Assembly: GCF_004745425.1 (NCBI RefSeq)
Contig: NZ_PGGK01000005.1
Span: 159,425 to 223,424 of the forward strand
DNA: 64,000 nucleotides
Direction of reading: 5' to 3'
Source of the DNA: Methanolobus halotolerans
Lineage (GTDB): Archaea > Halobacteriota > Methanosarcinia > Methanosarcinales > Methanosarcinaceae
The notes under the pieces: generated by a model
Database searches by the model: none
Told to the model about the DNA's origin: nothing
What the model saw: only the letters and a program-made list of their open reading frames with translations
Made by a program: the position numbers and the translations under genes
Shown here: positions 56,033-63,866 of the stretch, piece after piece
How the letters are laid out: each line of letters starts with the position of its first letter
Position numbering within the stretch: the stretch's first letter is position 1

Positions 56033-56428
56033 TAACGGTTTAAAGGATTATTCAGCATGCTATAATGTTCAGTTACCTGTACATGAGATGTACACCATTC
56101 CTGGCAGAACCCAGTAAAGATAAGTAGGGGTTGAATCTCGAGTAATGCATTTCATTTACTATTTTTTTGGTATAATCTGTCTGTATCTTGTATTATTTTT
56201 CAACATTCCGTTTGATCTAGTAGGATTTGAGCATACATGGATCGATATCATCTCTTTCCCAAAATAAGCAGGCTTGCTAATTTTATTACTTTGCAGTTAT
56301 ATATGTATCCTTTTCTACAGAATCGCAAAAGGAAAGCCTTATGTACCTAAATCACTCTTCACATCAAGAATGTATTATTAAAGTATAGAAGTTGTAAAGG
56401 ATTATAATATCTATTGGCAAAGGTGTTC
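56033..56428. other. Intergenic region before the lipoprotein gene
   Basis: About 400 AT-rich bases. The only notable feature is TGTACAT-gag-ATGTACA (56078-56094), a 7-bp perfect inverted repeat with a 3-base loop. TATA-like stretches near 56380-56410 probably hold the promoter for the gene at 56429. Confidence 0.4.
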
Positions 56429-56869
56429 ATGAAATTAAAAATATTACTTTTAGTTCTGGTAGCATTTGGTGCAATTGTTACATCTGGATGTATATTCGAT
56501 GAAACAAAAGAAGTAGAAATTTCAGGAGATATTGGTTATTCTGTGGGTGCTATTAATCAAAATCAAACCAATATTCAAAAAATCCAATGGACAACCAGTA
56601 TTGGAAACAATGGAGAAGCAATTGCAGAAAACGTCAGTTGCGAAGTTATACTTCACCCAGAAGTATCATCAAGATTAATTTCTCTTGAAGGAAATGAAAA
56701 ATATATTGGAGACTTGGAGCCTGATACATGGGAAGGTTTCAAAGGCAATGCAACATTTGATGCATCTAATATAAGTAAACGTGATATGGACGAATGGGAA
56801 AATATGGTTAAAGTAAAGATTATATGGGAAGAGAATGGTAAAAAATTTGAAGAAGTGATTCCGAGATGA
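56429..56869 (+). CDS. Hypothetical lipoprotein with a single beta-rich domain
   Basis: 146 residues from the ATG at 56429, chosen because AGGTG lies four bases upstream; a TTG at 56414 is less likely. Signal peptide with lipobox IVTSGC. The remaining 120 residues are polar with alternating beta pattern (WTTSIGNNGEAIAENVSCEVILHPEV, YIGDLEPDTWEGFKG), suggesting an immunoglobulin-like or CARDB-like extracellular fold common in methanogen surface proteins. No motif for a function. Isolated gene. Confidence 0.65.
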   Translation: MKLKILLLVLVAFGAIVTSGCIFDETKEVEISGDIGYSVGAINQNQTNIQKIQWTTSIGNNGEAIAENVSCEVILHPEVSSRLISLEGNEKYIGDLEPDTWEGFKGNATFDASNISKRDMDEWENMVKVKIIWEENGKKFEEVIPR

Positions 56870-57008
56870 GAAAACAAGAACATTAATTAGTTCGACGCGC
56901 TTTTATGTGGGGATACAGGTAACTCAGAAAAACAGAACTGTTTAAATTAGGCTTCGTGAATACTTTATAAAGAAAATCATGTATATGTTATTAAAAGAGA
57001 AGGCTACT

Positions 57009-57071
57009 TAAATTTTAGTTATTGGTTCAGAGTCTTTCAATAATAATCAAATATCGGCTCTGTGGAATGCC
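57009..57071 (-). pseudogene. Relic of the 3' end of a DUF1724 regulator joined to a transposon terminal repeat
   Basis: On the minus strand 57054-57009 aligns base for base (with a one-base deletion) with the last codons of regulator copy C (LFDYYLKESTPINEI), and the adjoining 56909-56950 matches the 3' flank of copy A. The joint at 57056-57071 reads GGCTCTGTGGAATGCC, a degenerate copy of the mobile-element terminal repeat. This is the remaining end of a fourth regulator gene, whose 5' part was lost. Its first bases now serve as the last codons of the LVIVD-repeat gene. Confidence 0.6.
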
Positions 57072-58092
57072 TATTTTTTACTTCATTAGAATTTGTGGTC
57101 GATTTTTCTATGCGATAGATAATAAAACCATGATATTCATCAGTCTGACAGACGATATTGTCTTCAGTAGCAATATGAAAAGAAAAAGTTTCGGTTGCAG
57201 AACTACCCACAACAGTTGGTGATGAGGGATTGCTTATATCAATAATCGAAAGAAGGTTCAAGCAGTTTAAATATGCATATCCACCTTTGACAACAACTCC
57301 TGGCATCGAACCGACATTATTACAACTACCTACGATAGTGGGGGATGAAGGATTGTTAACATCAATGACTTTCAAAGAGTCATCATCAGTTGTCACATAG
57401 GCATAACCATCTGATACGTCAATGGATCCTGCATGATCGATCGTATCATAAGTTCCTACATGATCTGGTGATGAAGGATCGCTTATATTAACGATCCAGA
57501 AGCTATCGGTCCCATGAACTATGTAGGCATGATCACCTTCAACCGCGACATCAGGTGCAGGCAGAGTATCATACCTGCCCACAAGAACCGGTGATTGGAG
57601 ATTGTTTACATCAAGAATAACAAGACCATTATAAGTGATTAAATAGAGGTACCCGTCTGAAAGCTCAATGCCTCTAACACCAGCATCGTCTGCTGGTAAA
57701 TTAATATCATAACTGCCAGCATGAGTTGGTGATGAGGGATCACTTATATCAATGGAGTTCAAAGAAGCGTTACCAAAAACCTCACTATATACCAGATAGG
57801 CGTAATCATCCAATACTTCAAAATTACCTGCTTTACCACCAGTATCATAATCACCTACAAGTTCTGGTGATTTCAGATTGCTGATATCGATAATCTGAAA
57901 ATAACCCTCACCATTAATTGCATAGATGTAATCACCTTTAACCTCAACATCTCTTGCTTCATGTCGAATATCGATATCATCCAAATGGCCAAAACCAGAC
58001 TCGAAAATCACATCTACTCCATCCGCACTCACGACCGTAGCTCCCAGGATAACGGAAAAGAAAACTGCGATTAATGCTAGAGGATAAATCAT
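57037..58092 (-). CDS. Secreted LVIVD-repeat beta-propeller protein with rebuilt C-terminus
   Basis: 351 residues. A signal peptide (MIYPLALIAVFFSVILGATVVSA) is followed by six or more LVIVD repeats of about 40 residues, each with the pattern (I/V)(I/V)D(I/V)(S/N)(N/D)(P/L).SP..VG (for example IIDISNLKSPELVGDY, SIDISDPSSPTHAGSY, VIDVNNPSSPTIVGSC). Such repeats form beta-propellers on the surface of many archaea; function unknown. The last codons (NRHSTEPI, then FDYY) come from a transposon terminal repeat and from a regulator relic, so the original 3' end has been replaced. The propeller may be missing its closing strand. Confidence 0.8.
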   Translation of the reverse strand: MIYPLALIAVFFSVILGATVVSADGVDVIFESGFGHLDDIDIRHEARDVEVKGDYIYAINGEGYFQIIDISNLKSPELVGDYDTGGKAGNFEVLDDYAYLVYSEVFGNASLNSIDISDPSSPTHAGSYDINLPADDAGVRGIELSDGYLYLITYNGLVILDVNNLQSPVLVGRYDTLPAPDVAVEGDHAYIVHGTDSFWIVNISDPSSPDHVGTYDTIDHAGSIDVSDGYAYVTTDDDSLKVIDVNNPSSPTIVGSCNNVGSMPGVVVKGGYAYLNCLNLLSIIDISNPSSPTVVGSSATETFSFHIATEDNIVCQTDEYHGFIIYRIEKSTTNSNEVKNRHSTEPIFDYY

Positions 58093-58509
58093 CCTTCCAT
58101 ACTCTTTTCTTAGATTTCTAAGTATGGTTATACTCCCAACTCCAGATTTTCAAATAATAACAACAAATTAGAATATCTCAGCTTAAACAAAAAGATTTCG
58201 AAATTTTGATAGTGAACAATTGTCTTTAATAATGATACATAATTAATTTTGATGTGCTAATATGTTTTTTGAATTACCAAAGATATTTGTTATTAAAGCT
58301 CTAATGCATTAATTTTGAGTTATTGCTTGCAAAAATACACAATAACTAGTGGATAAGTTTGTTAAGTTTAAGAATTAATATGTAGTGGACGGTTTTCATC
58401 TTGCAGAATGCTGGATAATGTATTCGGGTGTGGATCAAAAGACATATTCTTGGTGAGGCTGCGCAATAATATTCTTGTTGCAGTGCGTCAAAAACATAAA
58501 CTTCAGATA
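58093..58509. other. AT-rich gene-free region upstream of the LVIVD gene
   Basis: About 420 bases, presumably with the LVIVD-gene promoter near 58100-58200. I see no open frame with a ribosome binding site and no repeat apart from those listed to the right. Confidence 0.35.
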
Positions 58510-58540
58510 CTTACTATACAGTAAGTTACTATATGGTAAC
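58510..58540. promoter_or_regulatory. Tandem dyad operator without an adjacent target gene
   Basis: CTTACT-atac-AGTAAG (58510-58525) is directly followed by GTTAC-tatatg-GTAAC (58525-58540). The two share TTACTATAyrGTAA with a 15-base period, the layout of a tandem operator for a dimeric winged-helix (HxlR/MarR-like) regulator. No gene starts close downstream; the mobile element at about 58541-58834 follows immediately, so the operator may have been separated from its gene. Confidence 0.45.
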
Positions 58541-58834
58541 ATTTTATAAGAGGAGCGTAAAACCCCTATGTCTTTAGCATCGCATTAAATCGAAGATTTA
58601 ATGGGAGTTCCATTTCTTTGAAATGGAACATCGGAGATGTAAGCGTACATTACTGTTATTACTGTTATATATTTAAATATCATACTATTCTTTGTTCATG
58701 ATAACCAAGTGAACTAAATAATTGTAACAAACCCAAACACCGCAGGGACTGCGGGAAGAGCCTGTGGACTTGTGAACAATGGTTCAAGGGATGAAACAGG
58801 AAGCCACGAAGTCTTTAGCTTCGGGGTAGTTCAC
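58541..58834 (+). mobile_element. IS200/IS605-derived non-autonomous element (PATE-like) with omega-RNA-like right end
   Basis: The right part (about 58745-58834) has the run of features typical of IS200/IS605 right ends: GAAGCCACGAAG, a hairpin with loop TCTTTAG (stem CGAAG/CTTCG, 58807-58823), then GGGGTAGTTCAC. The left end carries ATG-TCTTTAG-CAT (58568-58580) with the same loop sequence. Between them lie two perfect hairpins, ATTAAATC/GATTTAAT (58584-58602) and GTTCCATTTC/GAAATGGAAC (58607-58629). No transposase or tnpB gene is inside, so it would need a transposase in trans. The right part resembles the omega (guide) RNA region that follows tnpB genes. Left boundary approximate. Confidence 0.65.
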
Positions 58835-58911
58835 TAATTATGTACTGGGAAAAATCAAATATGACTCACATTATTTCAAACCATTGATCCATACGGAATA
58901 TCAAGTATCTA

Positions 58912-59709
58912 TCAGTGATATACTCCCTTCCTTTTTGACATCAAAACATATCCTTCGGCAAGTAGCAACAAGGCTATACAGATAACCACTGCAGCGATCA
59001 CGGCGGGATACCGTCCCCCAAAACCTTCAGGTGATATATGTTTTAGAAGGATTCCTGCATAGGCCCAGACAATAACAAGTCCATAAACGATATCTCTGTT
59101 CTTTATCATTGTTGCTATTGCGATGATGAGCCCGACTACAAGTATAATAACAGCCCAGGTGCTCTCAGCTAAGCCGAAGCCTCCCCATCCGATGCTTACA
59201 AGAAAAATAGTTACATTAGCGATGGTTGCGACCGTGATCCATCCAAAGTAAACGCTGAACGGAAGCCTGATGAAAAAATAGTCCCCCCCAGTGAGGCTGT
59301 CCTTGGCTGTCAATTCATTGATCTTTATCAAGCAGACCAGTACTACAATTATAAGCAGCAGAGATAGTGGTATCATATAATAGTGCCATGCGAGAACCCA
59401 GGATGCATTGGCGACCGAAGATATTGAAAACAGTATTCCAACTTTGTTGAACAGCGCAGTTGTGGAGTTACTCCGATAATCCCTGAAAAGGCCGAGATGG
59501 TAAAGTGTATATCCTCCCAGCAAGAGATATATGACTCCCCATATGGAAAAGGTCACCCCTGCAGGAGCAAAAAGATTTTGAAAGGAGTCCGAAACCTGGC
59601 CTGTGGTGACATCATTGATTGGCAGGATGTTAGCCAGTAAGTTCATAACAACCATGGTCAGAAAGGTTACTAATACAATAATCTTGATCAATGCAGTTTG
59701 TTGTTCCAT
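58912..59709 (-). CDS. TspO/MBR-like tryptophan-rich membrane protein
   Basis: About 265 residues from the ATG at 59709, with GGTGAT and GGGGAG upstream. Seven to eight hydrophobic helices. The opening LANILPINDVTTGQVSD and FAPAGVTFSIWGVIYLLL, and tryptophans in VLAWHYY and VIVWAYAG, match the long TspO/MBR-related family often called tryptophan-rich sensory proteins. Short TspO proteins bind porphyrins; this longer branch is uncharacterised. It ends about 80 bases from the mobile element. Confidence 0.8.
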   Translation of the reverse strand: MEQQTALIKIIVLVTFLTMVVMNLLANILPINDVTTGQVSDSFQNLFAPAGVTFSIWGVIYLLLGGYTLYHLGLFRDYRSNSTTALFNKVGILFSISSVANASWVLAWHYYMIPLSLLLIIVVLVCLIKINELTAKDSLTGGDYFFIRLPFSVYFGWITVATIANVTIFLVSIGWGGFGLAESTWAVIILVVGLIIAIATMIKNRDIVYGLVIVWAYAGILLKHISPEGFGGRYPAVIAAVVICIALLLLAEGYVLMSKRKGVYH

Positions 59710-59832
59710 CCGGCTCCCCATCACCATTGTATACTAAATTCCGCATTCAAGACAAATAAATATTATCCTTGGTAATCCTGGTCAGCCGATTGTACAACAG
59801 ATTATTATACTTGTCAGCCGATAGATTCGGTT

Positions 59833-60834
59833 ATGATAAGTTTGTTCTTCTTAATTGGAATTATTGTTAGTGGTATTTTTCTTTTTGGGTTATTCAAGAT
59901 ATGGCAGAAAAAGGAATATTCACTAACAAAAAAGACTTTTCTGACACTGACCATGGGTGTTATACTTGTAGCGTTCCTTTATGCATCTTTTGCGTTCATA
60001 CTTGTTGGTTCAGATCATGCGACATACTATACAGAAGAAGGACAGAACCTGGGTGAACTGAACCATGAAGGGATAATACAAAGAGCAAATGATGCAGGTT
60101 ACGATGTACAGGGTCCTTTTTATGTAAATGTTAAGGCCAAAAGTGCAACTGGGACATACCTCACAGACATGCCGTATATTGAGGAGCGTCTTGGAGATGA
60201 CTTCTTGCTCAATCATGCCACGTATTATGAAGATGAGGAAACGGTAATGGAGATAATGTTCCTTGATGATGACATGGCAACTGTCATGTTTTTCAATCAC
60301 ATCAGACCAGATCCATATTTTTCTCCCTTTGAAGTGGAGCACCTTCCACAGGACGATTGGATAATCGAGAGGTTAATGGCAGCCTTTGGATCTGACAGGC
60401 AGCAAGCCGAACATGATCTTGAAGAGCTTAAAAATGCTATTGATTCCGGAAAGCAGCCAAAAATGGATATTTCCCGTAACATACTGCCTGATGCCATCTA
60501 TAAAGACCTTGAAAGTATGAGCACAGATTCAGAATTCTCACTGACACATGGAGAAGGCAATACCATGCTTTCCTTCTATGCACACGATCTGCTGACAGGT
60601 AGGATGAGCTTTGTGGTGCCAAACCAGAGGATAGTACATGAAAAAGAAGGTGTTGCATACACCATCAAGATGGATCAGCTAGGTGGGGTCGAACTTGAAA
60701 TAATGCTTTCAGCAGGAGAGCATGTTCCTGAGGAGAAATACATAGATGTTTTCAGGGAGATGTTCAAAAACATCGGCTTACCTGAAGAGGATATTGACAA
60801 GTTCAGGTTCCAGTATTCGCCCTCTGTTTGGTAA
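59833..60834 (+). CDS. Uncharacterised membrane-anchored protein
   Basis: 333 residues. Two N-terminal membrane helices (about 2-22 and 38-60) then a 270-residue polar extracellular or cytosolic part rich in acidic residues (YYTEEGQNLGELNHEGIIQRANDAGYDVQGPFYV, VEHLPQDDWIIERLMAAFGSDR). I do not recognise a domain. Sequence composition is like the conserved part of the chromosome rather than the AT-rich island. Followed after 96 bases by the QueG-like gene. Confidence 0.6.
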   Translation: MISLFFLIGIIVSGIFLFGLFKIWQKKEYSLTKKTFLTLTMGVILVAFLYASFAFILVGSDHATYYTEEGQNLGELNHEGIIQRANDAGYDVQGPFYVNVKAKSATGTYLTDMPYIEERLGDDFLLNHATYYEDEETVMEIMFLDDDMATVMFFNHIRPDPYFSPFEVEHLPQDDWIIERLMAAFGSDRQQAEHDLEELKNAIDSGKQPKMDISRNILPDAIYKDLESMSTDSEFSLTHGEGNTMLSFYAHDLLTGRMSFVVPNQRIVHEKEGVAYTIKMDQLGGVELEIMLSAGEHVPEEKYIDVFREMFKNIGLPEEDIDKFRFQYSPSVW

Positions 60835-60930
60835 AAAAGCATCCTTTTATAGTTTTTCATGCCTATATTATTGTAGCAAAAAAATATCTTACCTCACCAA
60901 GTGATCTAAGTTTTTGCTATGGAGGAAAAA

Positions 60931-61710
60931 ATGAGCTTAAAAGAAAAGATTCAAGAACGTGCTTTCCAAGAAGGTTTCCAGCTTTTTGGTGTTTCGGACA
61001 TCGAAAAACTGGAACAGGTTGATTTCCCGACTGATAGAGGGATGGTGCGGCCATCTGAAGTAATGCCTGAAGCTAAATCTGCATTTGTTATGGGTTTAGT
61101 TCTCTGGGACGAAGGCCTAAATGCAGCAATATCATCTGTAAGTACGGGGGATTTCTCTGGAGGGGAAGCTGACTATTACAATCTGTACTACGAAGTAACC
61201 GAAACCCGTGCATGGCGTTTGATTGCTTGGTTAAATGAAAAGGGATACAAAGCGGTTCCATCTCATGCAGTTCATGAAAAGGTTGCCGCCTATCTTGCAG
61301 GATTGGGGTTTATAGGACATAATACTCAGGTTATAACTCCTGAATACGGACCAAGGGTTAGATGGGTAACAGTATTGACAAATGCAGAACTTGAGCCAGA
61401 TGAACCTTTTGAACGGGATCTGTGTGCAGAACAACCACTTTGTCAGGAACAGTCTCAGTGTGTCAAAAGTTGTCCCTATCAGGCGATCATTCCCGGCCCT
61501 TCTCAAGGAGTAGAACCCGGAAAGAAAGTCATTTATGACAAATGTGTAGTTTCCCATGAATTTGACAAAGAAGTTTCCCCTCAAAATGAGAAACACATAC
61601 GTCGCATAACAGAAAGAGGGTTCATGGAATGTACAATATGTAATTTGGTATGTCCCTATGGAAAACCAGTGGAAGAAAGCATAATTCCTGGCAAAAGGGG
61701 ACTTAATTGA
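60931..61710 (+). CDS. Epoxyqueuosine reductase-like (QueG-type) double [4Fe-4S] protein
   Basis: 259 residues from the ATG at 60931, six bases after GGAGG. The N-terminal half (REKI..., RGMVRPSEVMPEAKSAFVMGLVLW) fits the QueG/reductive-dehalogenase-like fold, and the C-terminal half has two cluster motifs, CQEQSQCVKSCPYQAI (irregular spacing) and CTICNLVCPYGKP. In bacteria QueG makes queuosine with a cobalamin; archaea make archaeosine instead, so the archaeal homologues probably do another reduction. The C-terminal HEAT repeats of QueG are absent. Family call moderately confident. Confidence 0.7.
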   Translation: MSLKEKIQERAFQEGFQLFGVSDIEKLEQVDFPTDRGMVRPSEVMPEAKSAFVMGLVLWDEGLNAAISSVSTGDFSGGEADYYNLYYEVTETRAWRLIAWLNEKGYKAVPSHAVHEKVAAYLAGLGFIGHNTQVITPEYGPRVRWVTVLTNAELEPDEPFERDLCAEQPLCQEQSQCVKSCPYQAIIPGPSQGVEPGKKVIYDKCVVSHEFDKEVSPQNEKHIRRITERGFMECTICNLVCPYGKPVEESIIPGKRGLN

Positions 61711-62228
61711 AGAATAATTGATCTTTCTTTGATTTTTCTATTTTTAAAACTTCTGTCACAAGCTTCAAAGCAAATGAGTTATAATTGTTCTTTAATTCAG
61801 CTCTGTAGAAAACCTATCGTTATCAAGATCATTGGGCTTAATCCTGTAATTATATTGGATTTTTTTCGTTTATGTGGGCACTTCCTCCACTTCAGTGGAT
61901 ATAGTAGTCACTACATATCACGTCTGATTTTCGTGGTGCCCTTATTTGATTTTATAGTTGGAGTACTTGAATTGGACCCGGTTGTGGATTGGTGGGTTAA
62001 GTGGTCCAAAAAGAGAAAAGGGCACCAAACTAACATTATGTGGAAAAACATATATCATTATTGAATCTTAGTTCTGTAGAAATTCTGCTAATTTCAACTT
62101 TAACCAACTACAAATGAACGCAAAGACGCAAGATACGGCTCTTTTTGTCTTCATTTCCTTGCGTTTGATCATCTCAAGGGTTTCTACAGAGCCGTGAAAA
62201 GTGAAGTAATCGAGTAAAAACGGTATGA
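61711..62228. other. Gene-free region with mobile-element ends
   Basis: About 500 bases. It holds an isolated terminal repeat AGCTCTGTAGAAAACCT at about 61799-61815 and MITE copy C (62070-62193). An open frame at 61729-62064 on the plus strand begins with no ribosome binding site and has no recognisable domain, and I do not accept it as a gene; it might be relic sequence from an element bounded by these repeats. Confidence 0.45.
62070..62193. mobile_element. MITE-like element, copy C (about 124 bp)
   Basis: Left end AGTTCTGTAGAAATTC (62070-62085) and right end AGGGTTTCTACAGAGCC (62177-62193). The interior CTAATTTCAACTTTAACCAA and ACAAATGAACGCAAAGACG matches copy B, and an internal inverted repeat (GAACGCAAAGACGCAAG versus CTTGCGTTTGATC) is shared with it. 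Non-coding. It lies directly downstream (3') of the relE toxin gene. Confidence 0.65.
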
Positions 62229-62495
62229 TCAAAGCCATTTATAACTTTGGTCACGGTCAATGACTTCGAGTATGTATACGATATCTTCTTCAATTGCAAA
62301 AATAGCTCTATAATCACCAATGCTTAATCTGTAAAGGTCTTGCCTGCTTTTGGTACCTTTTAGTTTTTTAAAGTCATTATCGAATGGGTTATTCTCCAAT
62401 TTTCTAAGACCTTCCACAAGCCGTGTCTTTGTTTGAGGATCAAGTGCATTCAGGGATTTCCTGACATGTGGATGTATACTTACTCTGTATTTCAT
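62229..62495 (-). CDS. RelE/ParE-superfamily toxin
   Basis: 88 residues from the ATG at 62495, with GTGAG four bases upstream. The beta-strand and basic residues typical of RelE (KYRVSIHPHVRKSLNALDPQTK, KLKGTKSRQDLYRLSIGDYRAIFAIEEDIVYILEV.DR) are all present. RelE-type toxins cleave mRNA at the ribosome. It overlaps in operon context with the antitoxin, whose stop is 12 bases upstream. Confidence 0.88.
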   Translation of the reverse strand: MKYRVSIHPHVRKSLNALDPQTKTRLVEGLRKLENNPFDNDFKKLKGTKSRQDLYRLSIGDYRAIFAIEEDIVYILEVIDRDQSYKWL

Positions 62496-62506
62496 TTGAC
62501 TCACTT

Positions 62507-62704
62507 TCAGATTTCATCAAGTGAGACAAACTGATCTTTCTCTTCCAGGCGCCTGTACATGCGGTCCATAAATTCTTCTTTATCGACTGTATTCATTAAG
62601 CGTTCAAGAATATCACTATAGGTCTCCCCTTTTTGACCATAGCTTTTCAGTCTGTCTCTCACCATCTTTGTGGTTGGTATGGTTGTCGATGTGCTCTGTG
62701 CCAT
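62507..62704 (-). CDS. Antitoxin of the RelE-type toxin
   Basis: About 65 residues from the ATG at 62704; GGAGG lies seven bases upstream, so this start is preferred to the one at 62719. A short N-terminal strand-turn-helix (TSTTIPTTKMVRDRLKSYGQKGETYSDILERLM) resembling ribbon-helix-helix or DUF7557-type archaeal antitoxins, then an acidic tail (FMDRMYRRLEEKDQFVSLDEI) that would wrap the toxin. Encoded upstream of the toxin as expected, with probable autoregulation from the AT-rich region at 62720-62800. Confidence 0.8.
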   Translation of the reverse strand: MAQSTSTTIPTTKMVRDRLKSYGQKGETYSDILERLMNTVDKEEFMDRMYRRLEEKDQFVSLDEI

Positions 62705-62894
62705 GTCTTTTTCCTCCATGGTAGTGGATTATAATTATTATAAGCACTTATAAGTTATTATGTACTATTATTAATACCTTGTAGTTGCTTATAGCCTATC
62801 AAAATAACACCTGCATATGATCTTTCTTTATTAATGGTTTCCCATGCCATTCTGCTTTATAGTTTAACTCCCTTATAAATAAAGCAGGAAAACA

Positions 62895-62910
62895 GGTTTT
62901 CTACAGAGTC
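62895..62910. repeat. Isolated mobile-element terminal repeat
   Basis: AGGTTTTCTACAGAGTC matches the right terminal repeat of the MITE-like elements with two differences. No inverted partner is found within the preceding 170 bases, so it may pair with a left end farther away (for example at 61799) or be a lone remnant. Confidence 0.5.
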
Positions 62911-62976
62911 TTTAAAAGGAAATCTATTAAAGCCTTAAAATACCTGATCTTAAAATTATGCTTGCGTGGTGTTGTT

Positions 62977-63717
62977 ATGGAAAAAAATCAGAAGTATGTA
63001 ATATTTGGTGCTGCTTTGGTAATTTTATCGGGAATAATTTACTATATCCATTACCTAATCTTTAATGATCCTCATCATATATTCATTTATATGGTCGGAG
63101 ATATTGCATTTGTACCAATTGAAGTGCTGCTTATATCAATGATCATTCATCATTTCTTAAGTGATATGGATAAAAAACACAGGTTGCAAAAACTGAACAT
63201 GGTGATCGGTGTGTTTTTCAGTGAGGTTGGCATAAAGCTTCTGGAATATATATCGGATGCTGATCCTGACCTGGACAGGCACAGAGATCAGTTCATGATC
63301 GATTCTGAATGGTCAGACAGGGATTTCGATAACCTTGTCAGATCAATGAGCAGAATCAATTATGATGTGGATACAGAAAAGATCGATTTTGAAAACTTAA
63401 GCACCTTTCTTGTAGGGAAAAGGGACTTCCTTGTCAGACTGCTTGAAAATCCATCCATGCTCGAGCATGAGGAATTCACCGAACTCTTAAGAGCTGTTTT
63501 TCATCTCACAGAAGAGCTGGATTGCAGGGGTGATTTCTCATGTCTTCCAGAGACGGACACACATCATCTGACAGGAGACATCAAGCGTGTATATGCACTG
63601 CTTGCGCGAGAATGGTTTACTTATATGAAATATAACAAGAAGAATTATCCATACCTGTTCTCTCTTGCAATGCGGACAAATCCGTTTGACACAGAAAGTA
63701 CGCCGATCGTATACTGA
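62977..63717 (+). CDS. Uncharacterised membrane protein with long cytosolic helical region
   Basis: 246 residues from the ATG at 62977, five bases after GGTG; a TTG at 62962 is less likely. Two N-terminal membrane helices (FGAALVILSGIIYYIHYLIF and VGDIAFVPIEVLLISMIIHHFL) precede about 180 polar, mostly helical residues. Similar proteins occur widely in methanogens and some bacteria without known function. Codon use resembles the conserved chromosome. It precedes hairpins at 63754-63821 that may end its transcript. Confidence 0.65.
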   Translation: MEKNQKYVIFGAALVILSGIIYYIHYLIFNDPHHIFIYMVGDIAFVPIEVLLISMIIHHFLSDMDKKHRLQKLNMVIGVFFSEVGIKLLEYISDADPDLDRHRDQFMIDSEWSDRDFDNLVRSMSRINYDVDTEKIDFENLSTFLVGKRDFLVRLLENPSMLEHEEFTELLRAVFHLTEELDCRGDFSCLPETDTHHLTGDIKRVYALLAREWFTYMKYNKKNYPYLFSLAMRTNPFDTESTPIVY

Positions 63718-63753
63718 TCATTGCGGTGGAGGTGGTTGATAATACAATTGACA

Positions 63754-63821
63754 GGTTCTGATCAGATGACCACAGAACCAAAAATCTGATCAGGGTATTA
63801 TATGAGATCTTTTCAAAGATC
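63754..63821 (+). terminator. Mutually exclusive hairpins after the gene at 62977
   Basis: CTGATCAGAT (63758-63767) pairs perfectly with ATCTGATCAG (63784-63793); alternatively GGTTCTG (63754-63760) pairs with CAGAACC (63773-63779). Both share bases 63758-63760, so only one can form. GATCTTT/AAAGATC (63806-63821) follows with CTTTCTC after it. Together they look like a terminator, possibly with an attenuator-like switch. Confidence 0.4.
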
Positions 63822-63866
63822 CTTTCTCACCGTTGGAGTAAGAAGACCACCGTTTTTAAACTCACA

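Noticed and set aside
46562..58840. Integrated virus or plasmid bounded by direct repeats of the tRNA-Val 3' end
   Set aside because: I found no second copy of the tRNA end in the window and no integrase or structural viral genes.
61729..62064. Plus-strand open frame of 111 codons
   Set aside because: No ribosome binding site, no domain, and it runs across mobile-element terminal repeats; hydrophobic content reflects AT-rich sequence.
63727..63792. Short leader peptide after a GGAGGTGG site
   Set aside because: Only about 17 codons with a TTG start and no characteristic residues; insufficient to call a gene.
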